Below, in pieces: positions 21,593 to 33,230 of a DNA stretch of 64,000 bases. The number at the start of each line of letters is the position of its first letter. The first letter of the stretch is position 1. The DNA is from Conchocele bisecta (Eukaryota > Mollusca > Bivalvia > Lucinida > Thyasiridae): NCBI GenBank assembly GCA_029237695.1, contig CM055268.1:56195131-56259130 (forward strand), given 5' to 3'. The translations under genes and the position numbers were made by a program. Under the pieces are notes generated by a model, which worked only from the letters and a program-made list of their open reading frames with translations, searched no databases and was not told the origin of the DNA.

Positions 21593-24555
21593 TAACAAGA
21601 ACGAGGCAAATCCCACGAAGGCCAGGGTTTTTCCCAACATAGACACTTGGATAAACATTATTATACCCACTTTTTGTAGACTATGATGGCAGTGGCCTTG
21701 CAGGTCGCCCTTGGGGCGAGCATGGACACTAAAAATATAGATATAGTAGATGAAAAACGTTAAAAACCAAAAAACTTTAACCGTACACACGGACGAACGG
21801 ACGGACGTACCAAAAGCCGACGATATCGCCTTTCCGCAAGGCAGTGTGACAATGATGATAACCAACCATGGGAATATCAAAAGGTATTGGGTGAAGTCAT
21901 TCAGAGATATAGTAACACAAAAAACTTTAACAAAAAAAATCAAAGGTAATTTGAACTTGACTAAAGGGCACAGAGATCGCGCTTTCCGCAAGCAGTGCGA
22001 CAATGATGATAAACACCCATGTGAAAGTATCAAGGTAATTGGGGTGAAGCTGTTGCAGAGATATAGTACACGAACAAAATATTTAACAAAAAAATTCAAA
22101 GAAATTTGACCTTGACATTGGCATCAAAACACCCGCGGATCGCGCTTTCCGCAAGCAGGTGCAACAATGATGATAAACACCCATGTGAAGTTTCAAGGGT
22201 ATTGGGTGAAGCAGTGCAGAGATATAGTACACGAAAAAAACATTAACAAAAAAATTCATAGTAATTTGAACTTGACATTGGGCACAGTATCGCGCTTCGT
22301 CCGCAAGCAGTGAACAATGATGATAAACACCCATTTAAAGTATCAAGGTATTGGGTGAAGCCGATTGCAGAGAGATAGTACACGAAAAAACTTTAACAAA
22401 AAAATTCAAATTAATTTGACCTTGACATTGGCACAGGATCGCGCTTTCCGCAAGCAGTGCGACAATGATGATAAACACCCATGTGAAGTATCAAGGTAAT
22501 GGGTGAACATTGCAGAGATATAGTACACGAAAAACTTTAACTAAAAAATACAAAGTAAATTTGACCTTTGACATTGGGCACAGGGGCCGCACGGTTTTGG
22601 GGTTAGAATGAAAATATGATGAGATCAAACACCCATGTAAAGTTTTTCACAAGGTAATGGGCGATAGCAGTTTGCAGAGATATAGTATACGATAAAGTTT
22701 TAACCAAAAAACTCTAAACCAGACGTACGTTAAAAAGTTAACGTTGCAAATGGCTAAGTCAATACGTAGAAATATTCGTTAAGGTAAAAATTGTCACATT
22801 TTGGATAGTTTTATTGGTAGCACCCCTTGGTTATGAAGCTGTGAAAGTTTGGGTTCCTAGTGTACAGTAACCAAAGAAATGGACTTAAACACGAAAACTT
22901 AACATTGTAAATCGCGCAAAACTTAACATTGAAAGATGGCTAAGTCGACTGCGCGGAAAAAATGGGTGAAGTTAAAACAAGAAACGAGGCAAAGCCACAA
23001 GGCAGGTTTTTCCAAGCATAGACACTTGGAAAACATAATTATACCCACTTTATGTAGACTAATGGCCGTGGCCTGCATGTCGCGCCTTGGGGCATCATGG
23101 ACACGAAAAAAATAGATATAGTAGAATTGAAAAACTTTTAACCAAAACACTTTAACCGACACAACGACGAACGGAACGGACGTATGCAAAGAAGCTGACG
23201 AACACGCGCGTTCCGCAAGCAGGTTGACAATGATGATAAACACCCATTGAAGTATCAAGGTATTGGGTGAAGCAGTGCAGAGATAAAGTAGCACAAAAAA
23301 ACTTAACAAAAAAATTCAAAGTAAATTTTGAACTTTGACATAGGCACAGAATCGAGCTTTTCCCGCAAGCAGGTGCGACAATGATGATAAACACACCCAT
23401 GCGTGAAGTATCAAGGTATTGGGTTGACCAGTTGCAGAGATATAGTACAACGAAAAAACTTTAACAAAAAAATTCAAAGAATTTGACCCATGACATTGGC
23501 ACAGGATCGCGCTTTCCGCAAGCAGGTGCGCACATTAGTAAACACCCATGTGAAGTATCAAGGTATTGGTGAACATTTGCAGAGATATAGGTAACAAACG
23601 AAAAAACTTTACAAAAAAATTCAAAGTAATTTGACCTTGAAATGGCACAGGGGCCGCACGGTTGGTGTTAGAAAGAAAATAGGATGATGATAAACACCCA
23701 TTGAGTTTCAAGGTAATTGGCGAAGCAGTTTGCAAGCATAATATATACAAAAAAGATTTAAAAAACCAAAAAACTCCTAAACCAGACGTAACGTTAAAAA
23801 GTTAACGTTGAAATGGCAAGTCAATTACGTAGAAAAATAATAGGTGAAGGTAAAAAAATGTCACATGTTGGATAGTTGTATGTGGAAGCACCCCTTGGTT
23901 ATGAAGCTGTGAAAGTTTGGTGTCCTAGGTGGTACATGTACCAAGAAATGGACTTAAACACTAAACTTAACATTGTAAACTGCGAAAGAACTTAACATTG
24001 AAAATGCGAAGTTCGACTGCGCGAGAAAAATGTGAAGTTTAAAACAAGAAACGAGCAAAGGCCACGAAGGGCAAGGTTTTTTTCCAAGCAAACACTTGGA
24101 TAACATAAGTATACCCACTTTTGTAACTAGATGGCCGTGCCTGCATGTCGCGCCTGGGGCGAGGCATGACACACTAAAAAATAGATATAGTAGATGGAAA
24201 AACTTTAACCAAAAAACTTTAACCGGACACACGACGAAACGGACGACGTATGCCAAAATGCTGACGATATCGTCGCTTTCCAGCAAGCAGTGTGACCATG
24301 GATGATAAACACCCATGTGAAGTATCAAGGTATTGGTGAAGCAGTTGCAGAGATATAGTACAAACGAAAAAACTTTAACAAAAAAATTCAAAGTACTTTG
24401 ACTTGACATAGGGCACAGGATCGCGCTTATCCCGCAAGCAGGTGCGACAATGATGATAAACACCCATAAACGCCCGCCGCCCGCCGCCCGCCCGCCCGCT
24501 TTTCGCCAATACCAATAGCCTAGGATTTTTTTTTCATAAAAAACCTGGCTAAAAA
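21593..24555. mobile_element. Pearl-like composite block, expanded and indel-ridden
   Basis: Same start (ACAAG.AACGAGGCAAA) and same end (CGCCAATACCAATAGCC, CCTGGCTAAAA) as 5474-6910, but twice as long. The leader occurs three times (21593, 22977, 24043), so the interior has been tandemly repeated. Homopolymers vary by one base between copies throughout. ORFs here are chance readings of the repeats. Confidence 0.75.
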
Positions 24556-24889
24556 TTTAATTTATCCTTAAATTGAAATTTCTTCCCTCAAAGTGTACGA
24601 CAAGAATAAGTATACTTTGCAATTTTTTAATGAAATATGCTACAGTAGAATTCCCCAGCTGCTTGCTGAGGATTTGGCTACAGGTTTCATTATTTCATAC
24701 CCATCTGACTACCCTTACAATGTTTAAGAAAATTTATCCGTTGCCAGAACAAACGTAGCAATTGCAAGGCTTGTCAATAAATTCTGACCGTCTTCATACA
24801 CAAGTCTGATCGAACCTTTACAATATATCAAGAATAGGCAGCTAGTGTAATTTCACAATCAGTTTATTATATTAGGTGAGGCGAGGAAA

Positions 24890-25022
24890 TTTCGGTAGAA
24901 CTGAATTCCACATTGCTATGACCAATTTCGTCGCATTTTACAGAAATATCAGTTTTTGTAATTATACTTGATACTACTACCTCAAAAAATTGCACATGTT
25001 CTTAGGTACAAATCACTTGCAT
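24890..25022. mobile_element. MITE family F, half copy
   Basis: TTTTACAGAAATATCAG, then CATGTTCTTAGGTACAAATCAC. Ends about 25 bp from the exon 13 donor. Confidence 0.55.
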
Positions 25023-25048
25023 GTCGTCATATGGTGGTTCAGAATTAC

Positions 25049-25235
25049 CTGTGGTCAGCAACGTAAGCCATTCCCCCTTGTAATACGCTCGTCCCCGGTG
25101 AGCATCTTAAACTTTGTAGTTTTTGCCAGCACCGTTCACCCCAGTAGGCCAAACACTGACCTTTGGCACACCCAACGCACAGTCTGTCTACAGCCGTCAT
25201 CAAACTTACCACGCCCATGTGACCGATATACCAGC
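25049..25235 (-). CDS. ABCA exon 13 of window: Walker A of NBD2, several frameshifts
   Basis: Ends at donor CAG|GTAATT (25048). Across three frames it shows HGRGKF, TAVDRLCVG, KGQC, then VNGAGK (Walker A, about 25122-25140) and FKMLTGDERITRG, in the same order as ABCA1 NBD2. No single frame covers it; at least three one-base indels are needed. The acceptor could not be placed, so the start near 25235 is approximate. Confidence 0.72.
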
Positions 25236-26154
25236 CAACAATCGTAATACCGTTTATTTAACAAGGAACTGATTATCGGTGAAAAAAATTGCACAAGTGA
25301 TTGGTCATTAACGCTCAACAAACAAGTGAAGCGTAAGCGATCCGAGTTTGTTTAGTGGTAGGACAACCCTCACGAGGGCATTATTTCAAGATAATCACTC
25401 ACATGATAAATAAAACATTTCCCTTCATTTCACACATGCTTCTTCATAAAAACAAAGAGAATCAAGCGTAAAATGTGGCCAGGAGATATACAAATTAATT
25501 CTGGAGGTGGGCCGGAATGACGCGACTTCACACACATTCAGAGGGCGTGTCCGAGTGCATGATTTGATTGCCGAAGGATACACGTCATTGCATGTTACCG
25601 ACGTCATTTCTCCATATATGTAAACACGAGAGTGGTGTAAACTACTTGCCGCTGAGTGTGTAATTCACTGTAAATTTCTGTAATCTACTGGCCGGAATTA
25701 AGAAATAGTTATTCATCAGCTTGCAGGACAGATTCTGTCATAAATTTGCCACCCGCTGTTATAAATTCACGTTGTGTAGCGTGTACTAACCCTACACTGC
25801 TGAATTATATTTTGTCGTCTGCTGTTTATTTTTCCATTTCACTCTTCAAAAACATGTTTCTTTGACAGTACTTTAGAATCATTCCAAATTAAAACCGAAC
25901 CAAATACTTAAGGAACTACTAATACTATCATTATATGCTCATGGATAAGTTTTTATTTATTGTCACTTAGGGACTAGTAACATAATAAGAAATTGACACC
26001 ATACTGTAGGAGCAACTATGCAATAAGTACACTCTCATTACGTTTTATTAGACAATCTAAATTGCTTGTTAGCAAGCATGGCATTAGTTTTCATTGATGG
26101 AATGTCGAACAGTGCAGACTTCCCTGATCAGACTTTAGGATAGTGATATATCAA

Positions 26155-26465
26155 TACCGATTTCACATCATTGCAAAGTATACTTTTCTACAAAGCAACT
26201 TTGAGAAATTTGTTTCAATTTAAGGATAATTTATTAATTTTTATTATACTGAATTTATTACATTATCACAGCCAAAATGCCTGTTGGATAATGTAATAAA
26301 ATCAGTATAATAATTCTGCATACTTTAATCACAAATCTATGCATCGTTAGTTCTGTAATGAAATCAATGCATTGCCCAGAAAAATAAGTGATTACCGGTA
26401 CTCCCCTAAAAAGTATACTTTGCTAGAAAAGTATACTTGCCATGTTTGGTGAAATAGGCTACACA
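26155..26465. mobile_element. Hairpin MITE family A, copy
   Basis: CACATCATTGCAAAGTATAC to GGTGAAATAGGCTACA around a core CACAGCCAAAATGCC. Its right edge lies ~10 bp from the exon 12 donor. Confidence 0.8.
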
Positions 26466-26475
26466 AACCAAACAC

Positions 26476-26604
26476 ATAACTTTTTGAGCTCCTGTATACG
26501 TAGCATGTCGTTCCTTGCGCCACACCCATGACAACGAACCGTCCTCTCCCGCGCCACGATCTTCATCCTCGTCATCCAGGGCCGCACCTGTCGGCTTCAT
26601 ACTC
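26476..26604 (-). CDS. ABCA exon 12 of window: TMD2-NBD2 linker, frameshifted
   Basis: Acceptor TTATAG. The exon reads SMKPTGAALDDEDED, the acidic linker that precedes NBD2 (LNDEDEDV in ABCA1). An extra base then moves the coding frame; in the shifted frame it reads RERTVRCHG and NDMLRIQELKKL, matching RERQRIL and NDILEIKELTKIY. The donor T|GTGTTT is weak, so the downstream edge is uncertain. A family A MITE ends about 10 bp beyond it. Confidence 0.75.
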
Positions 26605-26624
26605 CTATAAATGAGGTAAGCCAT

Positions 26625-26950
26625 GTGAATTGTTCCTAACAAGATGTGCGATTATTTCATTGAACAAATTTACAGAAACTGTGGGAGATTTTCTGTAAAG
26701 TTTAAATTAGTTTGGCACAGGGGAGATGGGTGGGAATAGGAATGAAAATAGAATGATGAGAAACATTAAGTTATAGGGTTCACGGAAATTGGAAAACGTG
26801 CACCCATTCTAACTGAATGGAAATTTTGAATGTGAAGTTAATCTTGACCGTGACCTTGGGCATGTGGGAAGCATGGTTGTGGTGGCAATAGAATACAAAA
26901 TGAGAAAACATGCACATGAAGTTTCAAGTCAATCGTTTCACATAGTAAAG
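26625..26950. other. Intron with degenerate pearl-like repeat
   Basis: A family F fragment (26625-26700), then blocks with TTGACCGTGACCTTGGGC and AAGTTTCAAGTCAATCG, the distance-repeated style of pearl-like cores. Non-coding. Confidence 0.5.
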
Positions 26951-26954
26951 AAGT

Positions 26955-27270
26955 AACTAATAGAATAATGGCCTTTTTGTGGAATTTATCGGGGTGGGGT
27001 ATAAACTTGAAAAGTCCGGGAACTGGACGAAGGCCGGAAGGCCCCGTCCAGTAATCCCCGCACTTTTCCAAGTTTAATATCCCCAAAAATTCACAAAAGG
27101 TCCATTCATTCTTATAATCCAGCATTTGAAATGAATTCATTTTTACTGCGCCTGACGGTTACGGAAAGTAGTTCGCATGGATTTACTGATATAAATTTTT
27201 GGACAGAGACTTCTATGGACCAATCAAATTTAGAGAATTGTGTGAATATTTTTGTGCTGGAATTATAGGG
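26955..27270. mobile_element. Foldback MITE family E
   Basis: Hairpin around GGAAGGCCCCGTCCAG plus the single arm ending TTTTGTGCTGGAATTATA. Confidence 0.75.
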
Positions 27271-27548
27271 GCATGGAGAAACCACACATCTAGTGAATGT
27301 GCATTTCAAAGATATTTGACCTTGACCTAGGAAGCATTTGTGCGGAAATGGAATATAAAGATGAAAAAATGTACATGAAGTTTCAAGCCAATTGGTCCCT
27401 GTGGTAAATGAGTAACAAAAATGAAAACGTGACATACAGACGGACAGACGGACGACTTTTGCATCCCCATATTGCATTACACATGCGACGGATCAAAATT
27501 GATATCATAAGTGTTTCTTCTCACAAGCCATAAAATGATGTCCCTTAC

Positions 27549-27678
27549 TTGGAGTGATGAAGAAATGTACTCGATGAGCAATTATGATGAAGAAAAGGAG
27601 TCCCAACATAAACATGCTGAACAGGTTCCCTGCCCACCTGATCCCAACTCAAATGGACCCGCAGCGGTGAATTTTCCC
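27549..27678 (-). CDS. ABCA exon 11 of window: last TMD2 helix, +1 frameshift
   Basis: Begins after TATAG with GG completing a Gly codon, then ENSPLRVHLSWDQVGR, matching SPLSWDLVGR in ABCA1. Near 27630 one extra G shifts the frame; beyond it the other frame reads a helix with LLFFIII and HFFITP, as in ABCA1 (FFLIT...YRFF). The donor A|GTAAGG looks as if one G of AG|GTAAGG is missing, because the phase expected by the next exon is 2. Confidence 0.8.
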
Positions 27679-27699
27679 CTATAAAATTAGATATACTTG

Positions 27700-28960
27700 G
27701 TGGTCAAAGCCCACATAAGGTCTATTGGCGTATTTTACCTTATTATAGCAGAAATAAACGCATTGATTATCATAAGTGGAGTACAAAATACTCACAGTAA
27801 TCAAAAATACACATTGATTTTCAAATTGAGTAGATGAAAATACTGTAATAAAAGTTGAACATATTTCCAGGAAATAATTCTCTAGGGGGTCGCACCGCAC
27901 TTATTTTTGACCTGTGGGTCGGGGGTGTCCGACCAAAATTAATTCCGGTTTGGTGTGGTGACAGAAGCTAGATTGTTTCTTGTGGTAGCGGGTATTCTAT
28001 TTAATTGATTCTGTTAGTGGGGGTGCACTCATATAATTAATTCAATGCTGTTGGGTGTTCGCATCGATTATGAAAATGTTTCACCGCCTCACAGCTTCTA
28101 TTTCGCATCATGCATTGTAAAATGCGCATGTCGATTGGCCAACAAAGTGACACTTCCAAATAGCGTCCCAGTGAAAACGGCCGAGAGATAATTACGTCCT
28201 AAGGCTGCAATTCGTACCAAGCGTTGTTCGTTTCGCTTCCATTTCTCCCACCGACCGAATAAGACAACACTTTTCGCGGCCCACATTTTCATGGCGCGTT
28301 CACAATTTTTTTGGCAATTGTTACGATACGCAAGGACGCGTCTTCGGTAACAACATGGCACTGCACATGTACCATACAGTACGCTCAGTGGCGATTTTTT
28401 TGCCGTCGCCCCACCCGAACCCACGTGATCCGATGAGAGTGACGTAAAATTTCCTCCCACCGCGCATCACCGTGCCAGTATACAGTAATACTGGCAGCGA
28501 GGATCACGTGCCAGTATACAGGTAATACTGGCAGCGAGGAGAGCATTTTAATTTATGGCTGAATTACTGGCGATTTGTCCCACCCCCCCCCCCCCCCCTG
28601 TGTAACAACACGAACGCGTCCACACTGCCAGCTACAGGTCATACGGTTAGCAAAAGAGTGCAATTTTCTACTCGGCGCGTAGAAACGACGGAAATCGAGC
28701 GACCATACGTATTAAAATAAAGTAAAAAACGGCCTACGTGCCAATTGAACATTTTCTTCCAAGATTCTCATGTAACGATCACACTCATTTCCCACCACCA
28801 TATGGAACCTGATACCAACAACAACAAATATTTGTGTTTCAAATATCTGTCTGAAACCGTCACACCGATTGTTTGAAATCACATCCATTCCAACTAATAC
28901 TTAAAACACACCAACACATATTCACGGAAATTGAGACATTCTCATCTGCTTACCAAACCT
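27700..28960. other. Intron, largely unique
   Basis: Contains a doubled ~37-bp hairpin (28473-28545, GTGCCAGTATACAG twice) and a C-homopolymer at 28583-28600. A 120-codon open frame at 28098-28460 (minus) has no recognisable domain. Confidence 0.5.
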
Positions 28961-29705
28961 ATTTTATTAAGGAATAAAACGAATATAAAAGCAACAATAT
29001 TACGTCTTAGTAGACGATTCTAGTGTGCTGCCAATATAGTTTTTTATTAAAAATTAAAATATCCTTTCCTACAAGAACATGTTTTGAAAAACTTGAGATC
29101 ATCTTAGAGACGATTCTCCATATGCACAGTGCAGTAAAAACATTTTGTTGAAAACTATGGTCGCTTTTCGTTTGGGAGCTCTCGAGACCTCAAACGCTTC
29201 GCATTTTCGCGATATCGACCTATTCGCGAGATTGCGAAAACGCGAGATTGTAACATGTCCCAAACACACACGTACAAATCGAGACGATTCTGCATCTCTA
29301 CGAAACATGTTTTGTATAAGGAATAAAACGAATATAAAAGCATCATATTGTCTTTCTATCAATAAATCATCTTGGGAAGCCGATTATCTCGTTGCTGTCA
29401 AATATTTTATCAAGAAATTAAAACATGAAAACAATCTATAAAAGAAATCCTATACAAAAATATATTTTTACAAAACTAGAAAATCGCAGTAGTCTAAGGA
29501 TAATCGATCTCATATGCAGCAGCACAGTAACTGGCAAAACAATGTTTTGTTGAGAATATGCTGCATTTTTCGTTTCAGCTCTCGCGATCACGCTTTGCGT
29601 TTTCGCGATCTCGACCTGTGCCAAGATCGCGAAAACGCGAAATTGTAACACGTCCCTAACAGGACAACGTACAAATCGACTAAAGGAGACGACGATTCTC
29701 AATAA
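28960..29705. repeat. Tandem duplication rich in TCGCGA
   Basis: Two diverged ~350-bp units: both carry AGGAATAAAACGAATATAAAAG or a relative, GACGATTCT, and a segment with TTTTCGCGAT ... GCGAAAACGCGA able to fold back. The second unit begins near 29310. Confidence 0.65.
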
Positions 29706-30835
29706 CGCAGTTCATGTGCTGCCAAAACATGGTTTTTATTAAGAAATTAAACAAATGTGGACAAACATCAATAGTTTGGAACAAAACACATGGTTCGACA
29801 AACACGACACTTGTCTTAGACTATTTTGATGTTTGCCAATACATGTTTATTGAGGAAAAACAAAGACGAGAGACCAAATCGCGAGGCGAAGACGTGAGAT
29901 TCTATTTTATTAATTCAGTACTGCTGGTGTAGGGGGGGGGGGTTTACACAAATCAGTTCTGTTGGTAGTGGGGAACAGCTAAATATCAGTGCTGTTGGTT
30001 GTGGGGAATTAAATTCTGTGGGTGGGAGGATCAAAAAAAAAAGAAGTGCGGTCCAAACCCCCAGATAATTTTTCCTGGAATAGCCCTTAGTTGAGCTGAA
30101 AAAAAGCATCTTGCAGCTCAAAGTGAAATTTTTTATTTGTTGTATTTTTTATCATTTGTTCCCTATTTAATTACGAAGAAAATGAAAAATACATTTGTAA
30201 AAGTTAAACTACGCATTGAATTTGCAATATGGGAATACTACCTTAAGAATAACACAACTTATCTGGAGCTCTGGTGGTTAAAAGAAACCAAGTCAAATTT
30301 CAAATCCATCTCACAACCTAATACAATGTAAAATATTTATACAATTTCTCATAATATCACTACAAGCAATTGTCATACAGAGCTTCCAGAATAACTGCGT
30401 ATATGTTTTAAAACCATTAAAATTGGCAAAAACTCAATGTGAAATCATATCAAAAAGCAACTTAACAATTTTATGCACATTTATCCTGCTGCAGAAAACA
30501 ATATCAGACCACAAATACAGCATATTTTTCTTATTTTCCATGAAGCACAATCTTGGTATTTCCATTGGAATCGTCTCCAAGGAGACAAAAGAAATGTGAA
30601 AATTTCCAAGAAAATGCTTTTCAAGTTAGAAGCAAACTATTCAAAAATTGCGTCTGCTGATGTGTAAACAGCAGAGTGATTTTATTGTACCAAATTAAAA
30701 TTTTGAAATGCCCAATTTGCTCCAGAAATGTGGAGTACCACTACTCAATTACGAATTCCTTATCTGCAGCAACTGGTCATATGAAAGATTCAACTCTAAG
30801 TTGCAACAGGGACGACAAATTTCCAAAATTATTAC
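29706..30835. other. AT-rich intron
   Basis: Three short units with TCAGTRCTGYTGGT and GGGG around 29915-30010. No coding frame recognised. Confidence 0.45.
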
Positions 30836-30837
30836 AG

Positions 30838-31228
30838 AATGAAATGGCCTCTTTGTGGAATTTATGCGGGGTAATAAACTTGAAAAGTCCGCGGGATACT
30901 GGACGAAATCGAAGTAAAAATGGACATTTTTTTTCCCCAAAAATTGTAATTTTTTAAAGGGCCTCGTCAGTTATTCCCGCGACTTTTCCAAGTTTATATC
31001 CCCGATAAAGTCCACAAAAAAGCCTTTCATTCCTTATAATTCCAGCATTTTAAATAAATTCAACAAGAAAATTTGTTTTATTTTCCGTTCTCTTAAGAAT
31101 ATTTTAACTGCGCCTCACGTTACGGAAATAGTTCGGCTGGAGTTTACTGGAATATAAATTTGGACAAGAACTTGCTAACGGCCAATCAAAGTGTTAGGGA
31201 ATTGTAGAAATATTTTGTGCTGAATACA
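30838..31228. mobile_element. Foldback MITE family E
   Basis: Both hairpin arms (AAACTTGAAAAGTCCGCGGG and CGACTTTTCCAAGTTTATAT) and the single arm. Spacer between arms is ~60 bp longer than in other copies. Confidence 0.75.
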
Positions 31229-31627
31229 TTGTATGTGGTAGCAACGTGGCAAATGAGAAGCAAACAACGCAGGTCACGAACTGTAACAAGTCCATCATTT
31301 ACGGGTCTGACAATTCATTGTCCTTTACTTCTGTTCGTGTCGTCCAATTAATAGCCACCATGAATGTACATCCAACAAAATTACACAAGGAATTGTTAAA
31401 CGCGACAGATGCTCCCACATCCAATAACTTTTAAATTAAGACAAGCGCAGCTTTTCAAGGTTACCAAGGACACAAGGTTTATGCTACGCCGGAGGGCGGA
31501 TCTGGTAACACAATGTGGTAATTATATGCTCCCAACATTTTTCAGAGGAGCATAATAAATAACTAACCAAAATGTGTAATCTGCTCTGAAAATTCCAAAA
31601 TCAAACGAATATTTGAAAATAATTCAA

Positions 31628-31745
31628 CCCCTGAAAATTAAATACCCGACATGTGCAGGTCAATACCACACCAAAGTCACATGACACCCCTTTCCCTTAA
31701 AATTATCGGCCCTTCCCATAAAAAAAAAGTAATAGGATTACAATG
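31628..31745. mobile_element. SINE-like fragment
   Basis: CAATACCACACCAAAGTCAC and CCCTTTCCCTTAAAATTAT match the middle of the 38683 and 44151 copies. Confidence 0.5.
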
Positions 31746-31913
31746 TACGAAGCTTGATCCCAAAAATACATTCATTATTGTGACCCAGGGCAAGTCAAGA
31801 TGTTTAAAACATAAATCTATACCATGTACATAACAGTTTTTTTGTGTATGAAACGAGGCTAGCTGCACATATGCAAACTCTATTATATATTTTGATGCAC
31901 TGTTAAAATATAC

Positions 31914-32046
31914 CCACCAAAAATTCGATGATACTTCGGCAATCAGCTGATTGCTTGGCCATGTCAAACAGCCACAGACCAAGACAGTACTGGGCAAGCA
32001 CAAAAAACACCTGCTTTCACAAGATGTCGTTGAAATTGCGCAGCTC
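31914..32046 (-). CDS. ABCA exon 10 of window: TMD2, with in-frame TGA
   Basis: The exon runs from acceptor TTTCAG to donor GG|GTATAT (133 bp). It reads ELRNFNDIL, a TGA codon at 32017-32019, then KQVFFVLAQYCLGLWLFDMA. ABCA1 has [25 protein letters not shown] here, so position and frame are right apart from the stop. Phases fit both neighbours (ends G|GG). The TGA may be a consensus error or a genuine inactivating change. Confidence 0.83.
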
Positions 32047-32254
32047 CTGAAATGTTGTCCATTTGATCGGATTTTGATGATTGGGGTGTTATGTGGATTT
32101 CAACCAGGCTTCCAGATAAGGTGAGTATTTCGTAAATACCCAATTAAAAATTGCCAAACACCCAATTGAAATCAAATAGTATCAAGTATCAAAACGCAAT
32201 GAAAAAGTTGTGGTACCTATATCATCGCAACAGAAAACAATAAACAACAACAAT

Positions 32255-32350
32255 AAAAAAAAAAATTCATGAAAACACATCTTGGTATTTCATTAGAAAT
32301 TGTCAAGGAGACAATTCTAATGAAATACCAAGATGTGTTTTCATTTTCGA
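32255..32350. repeat. Near-perfect hairpin, ~35-bp arms
   Basis: GAAAACACATCTTGGTATTT, loop near CAAGGAGAC, then the complement. Looks like the centre of a hairpin MITE. Confidence 0.75.
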
Positions 32351-32689
32351 ACAAATTATTAAATAATTTGCTTCTGTTGATGTGTAAACAGTAGTTGATT
32401 CTATTTACCCAAATAAAATGTTGAAATACCCAATTGGCTTCAGAAATGATGGAGTGAACAATACCCAATTACTAATTCCTTATCTGGAGCCACTGTCAAC
32501 AAAGTCATAAGACAGACAGGAATCACCTGTCCTGGTGTGTGTGTGTTGTCAGGGGGAGCAGTTTATTACATTCAGCACTAAAATTTATTATAAAAAGAAA
32601 GTTCAACACTGAATGGCATTGTCCTGATTCCAATGTCAGGATCCTTAATTAGAAATGACCTTGTCGACAAGTCGCATGTGTATCCCCAT

Positions 32690-33230
32690 CCCCAGATACA
32701 CAAGTAGTTTGAAAAAAGGGTGTTTCGGTTTATGCTCCGAGACAAATCAGGGACGGAAAAAACCAAAGGGAGATAACCTAAAGAATAGTGATGCAAGAGT
32801 TTCATTCTTGCGGACACCACCTTTAGGTCGTGGTCTATGCATTGTTGTGAAGTTCATGAAAATATTCAACGTGTGTTCGAGTTTATCTCCACACACGAAA
32901 CAGTGCACGAAACAACAAAGGAGAAAACTAAGAAATTAACGAACGCAAAAGTTGTCAGTCTTACGTGCGACACACCTTTGGGTCGTCTTCTATCATGTGG
33001 AAGTTTAAATAAACTAGAAAATGTGTTCATAGAACACGATGTCCCACATATCGCTTTGATAATAAATGAGGCCCAAAATTCAAGTCAAATTTTCTTTTAC
33101 CTGAGCGATACAGTTTTTGAGCAGCACCAAGTATGTGACCTTCACCCTGGCTTGGCGGGGCGGACAAACGTGATTTGCACAGGCGGTAAGACCATTAGAG
33201 CAATGCATATATGAAATATGAGCTGATCCG
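32690..33230. repeat. Repeat related to the 35.5-36.1 kb array
   Basis: Contains GGTCGTGGTCTATGCATTG and TTCATGAAAATATTC, the unit found in tandem at 35510-36130, then the unit of the 33060-34080 array. Confidence 0.6.

Noticed and set aside
21584..24463. Minus-strand open frames of 71-171 codons rich in Tyr-Ile-Ser-Leu
   Set aside because: They repeat across pearl-like cores and read simple repeat sequence; no domain.
28098..28460. 120-codon minus-strand frame with several Cys, considered as a THAP-like domain
   Set aside because: Spacing of Cys, Trp and His does not fit THAP and no neighbouring frame helps.
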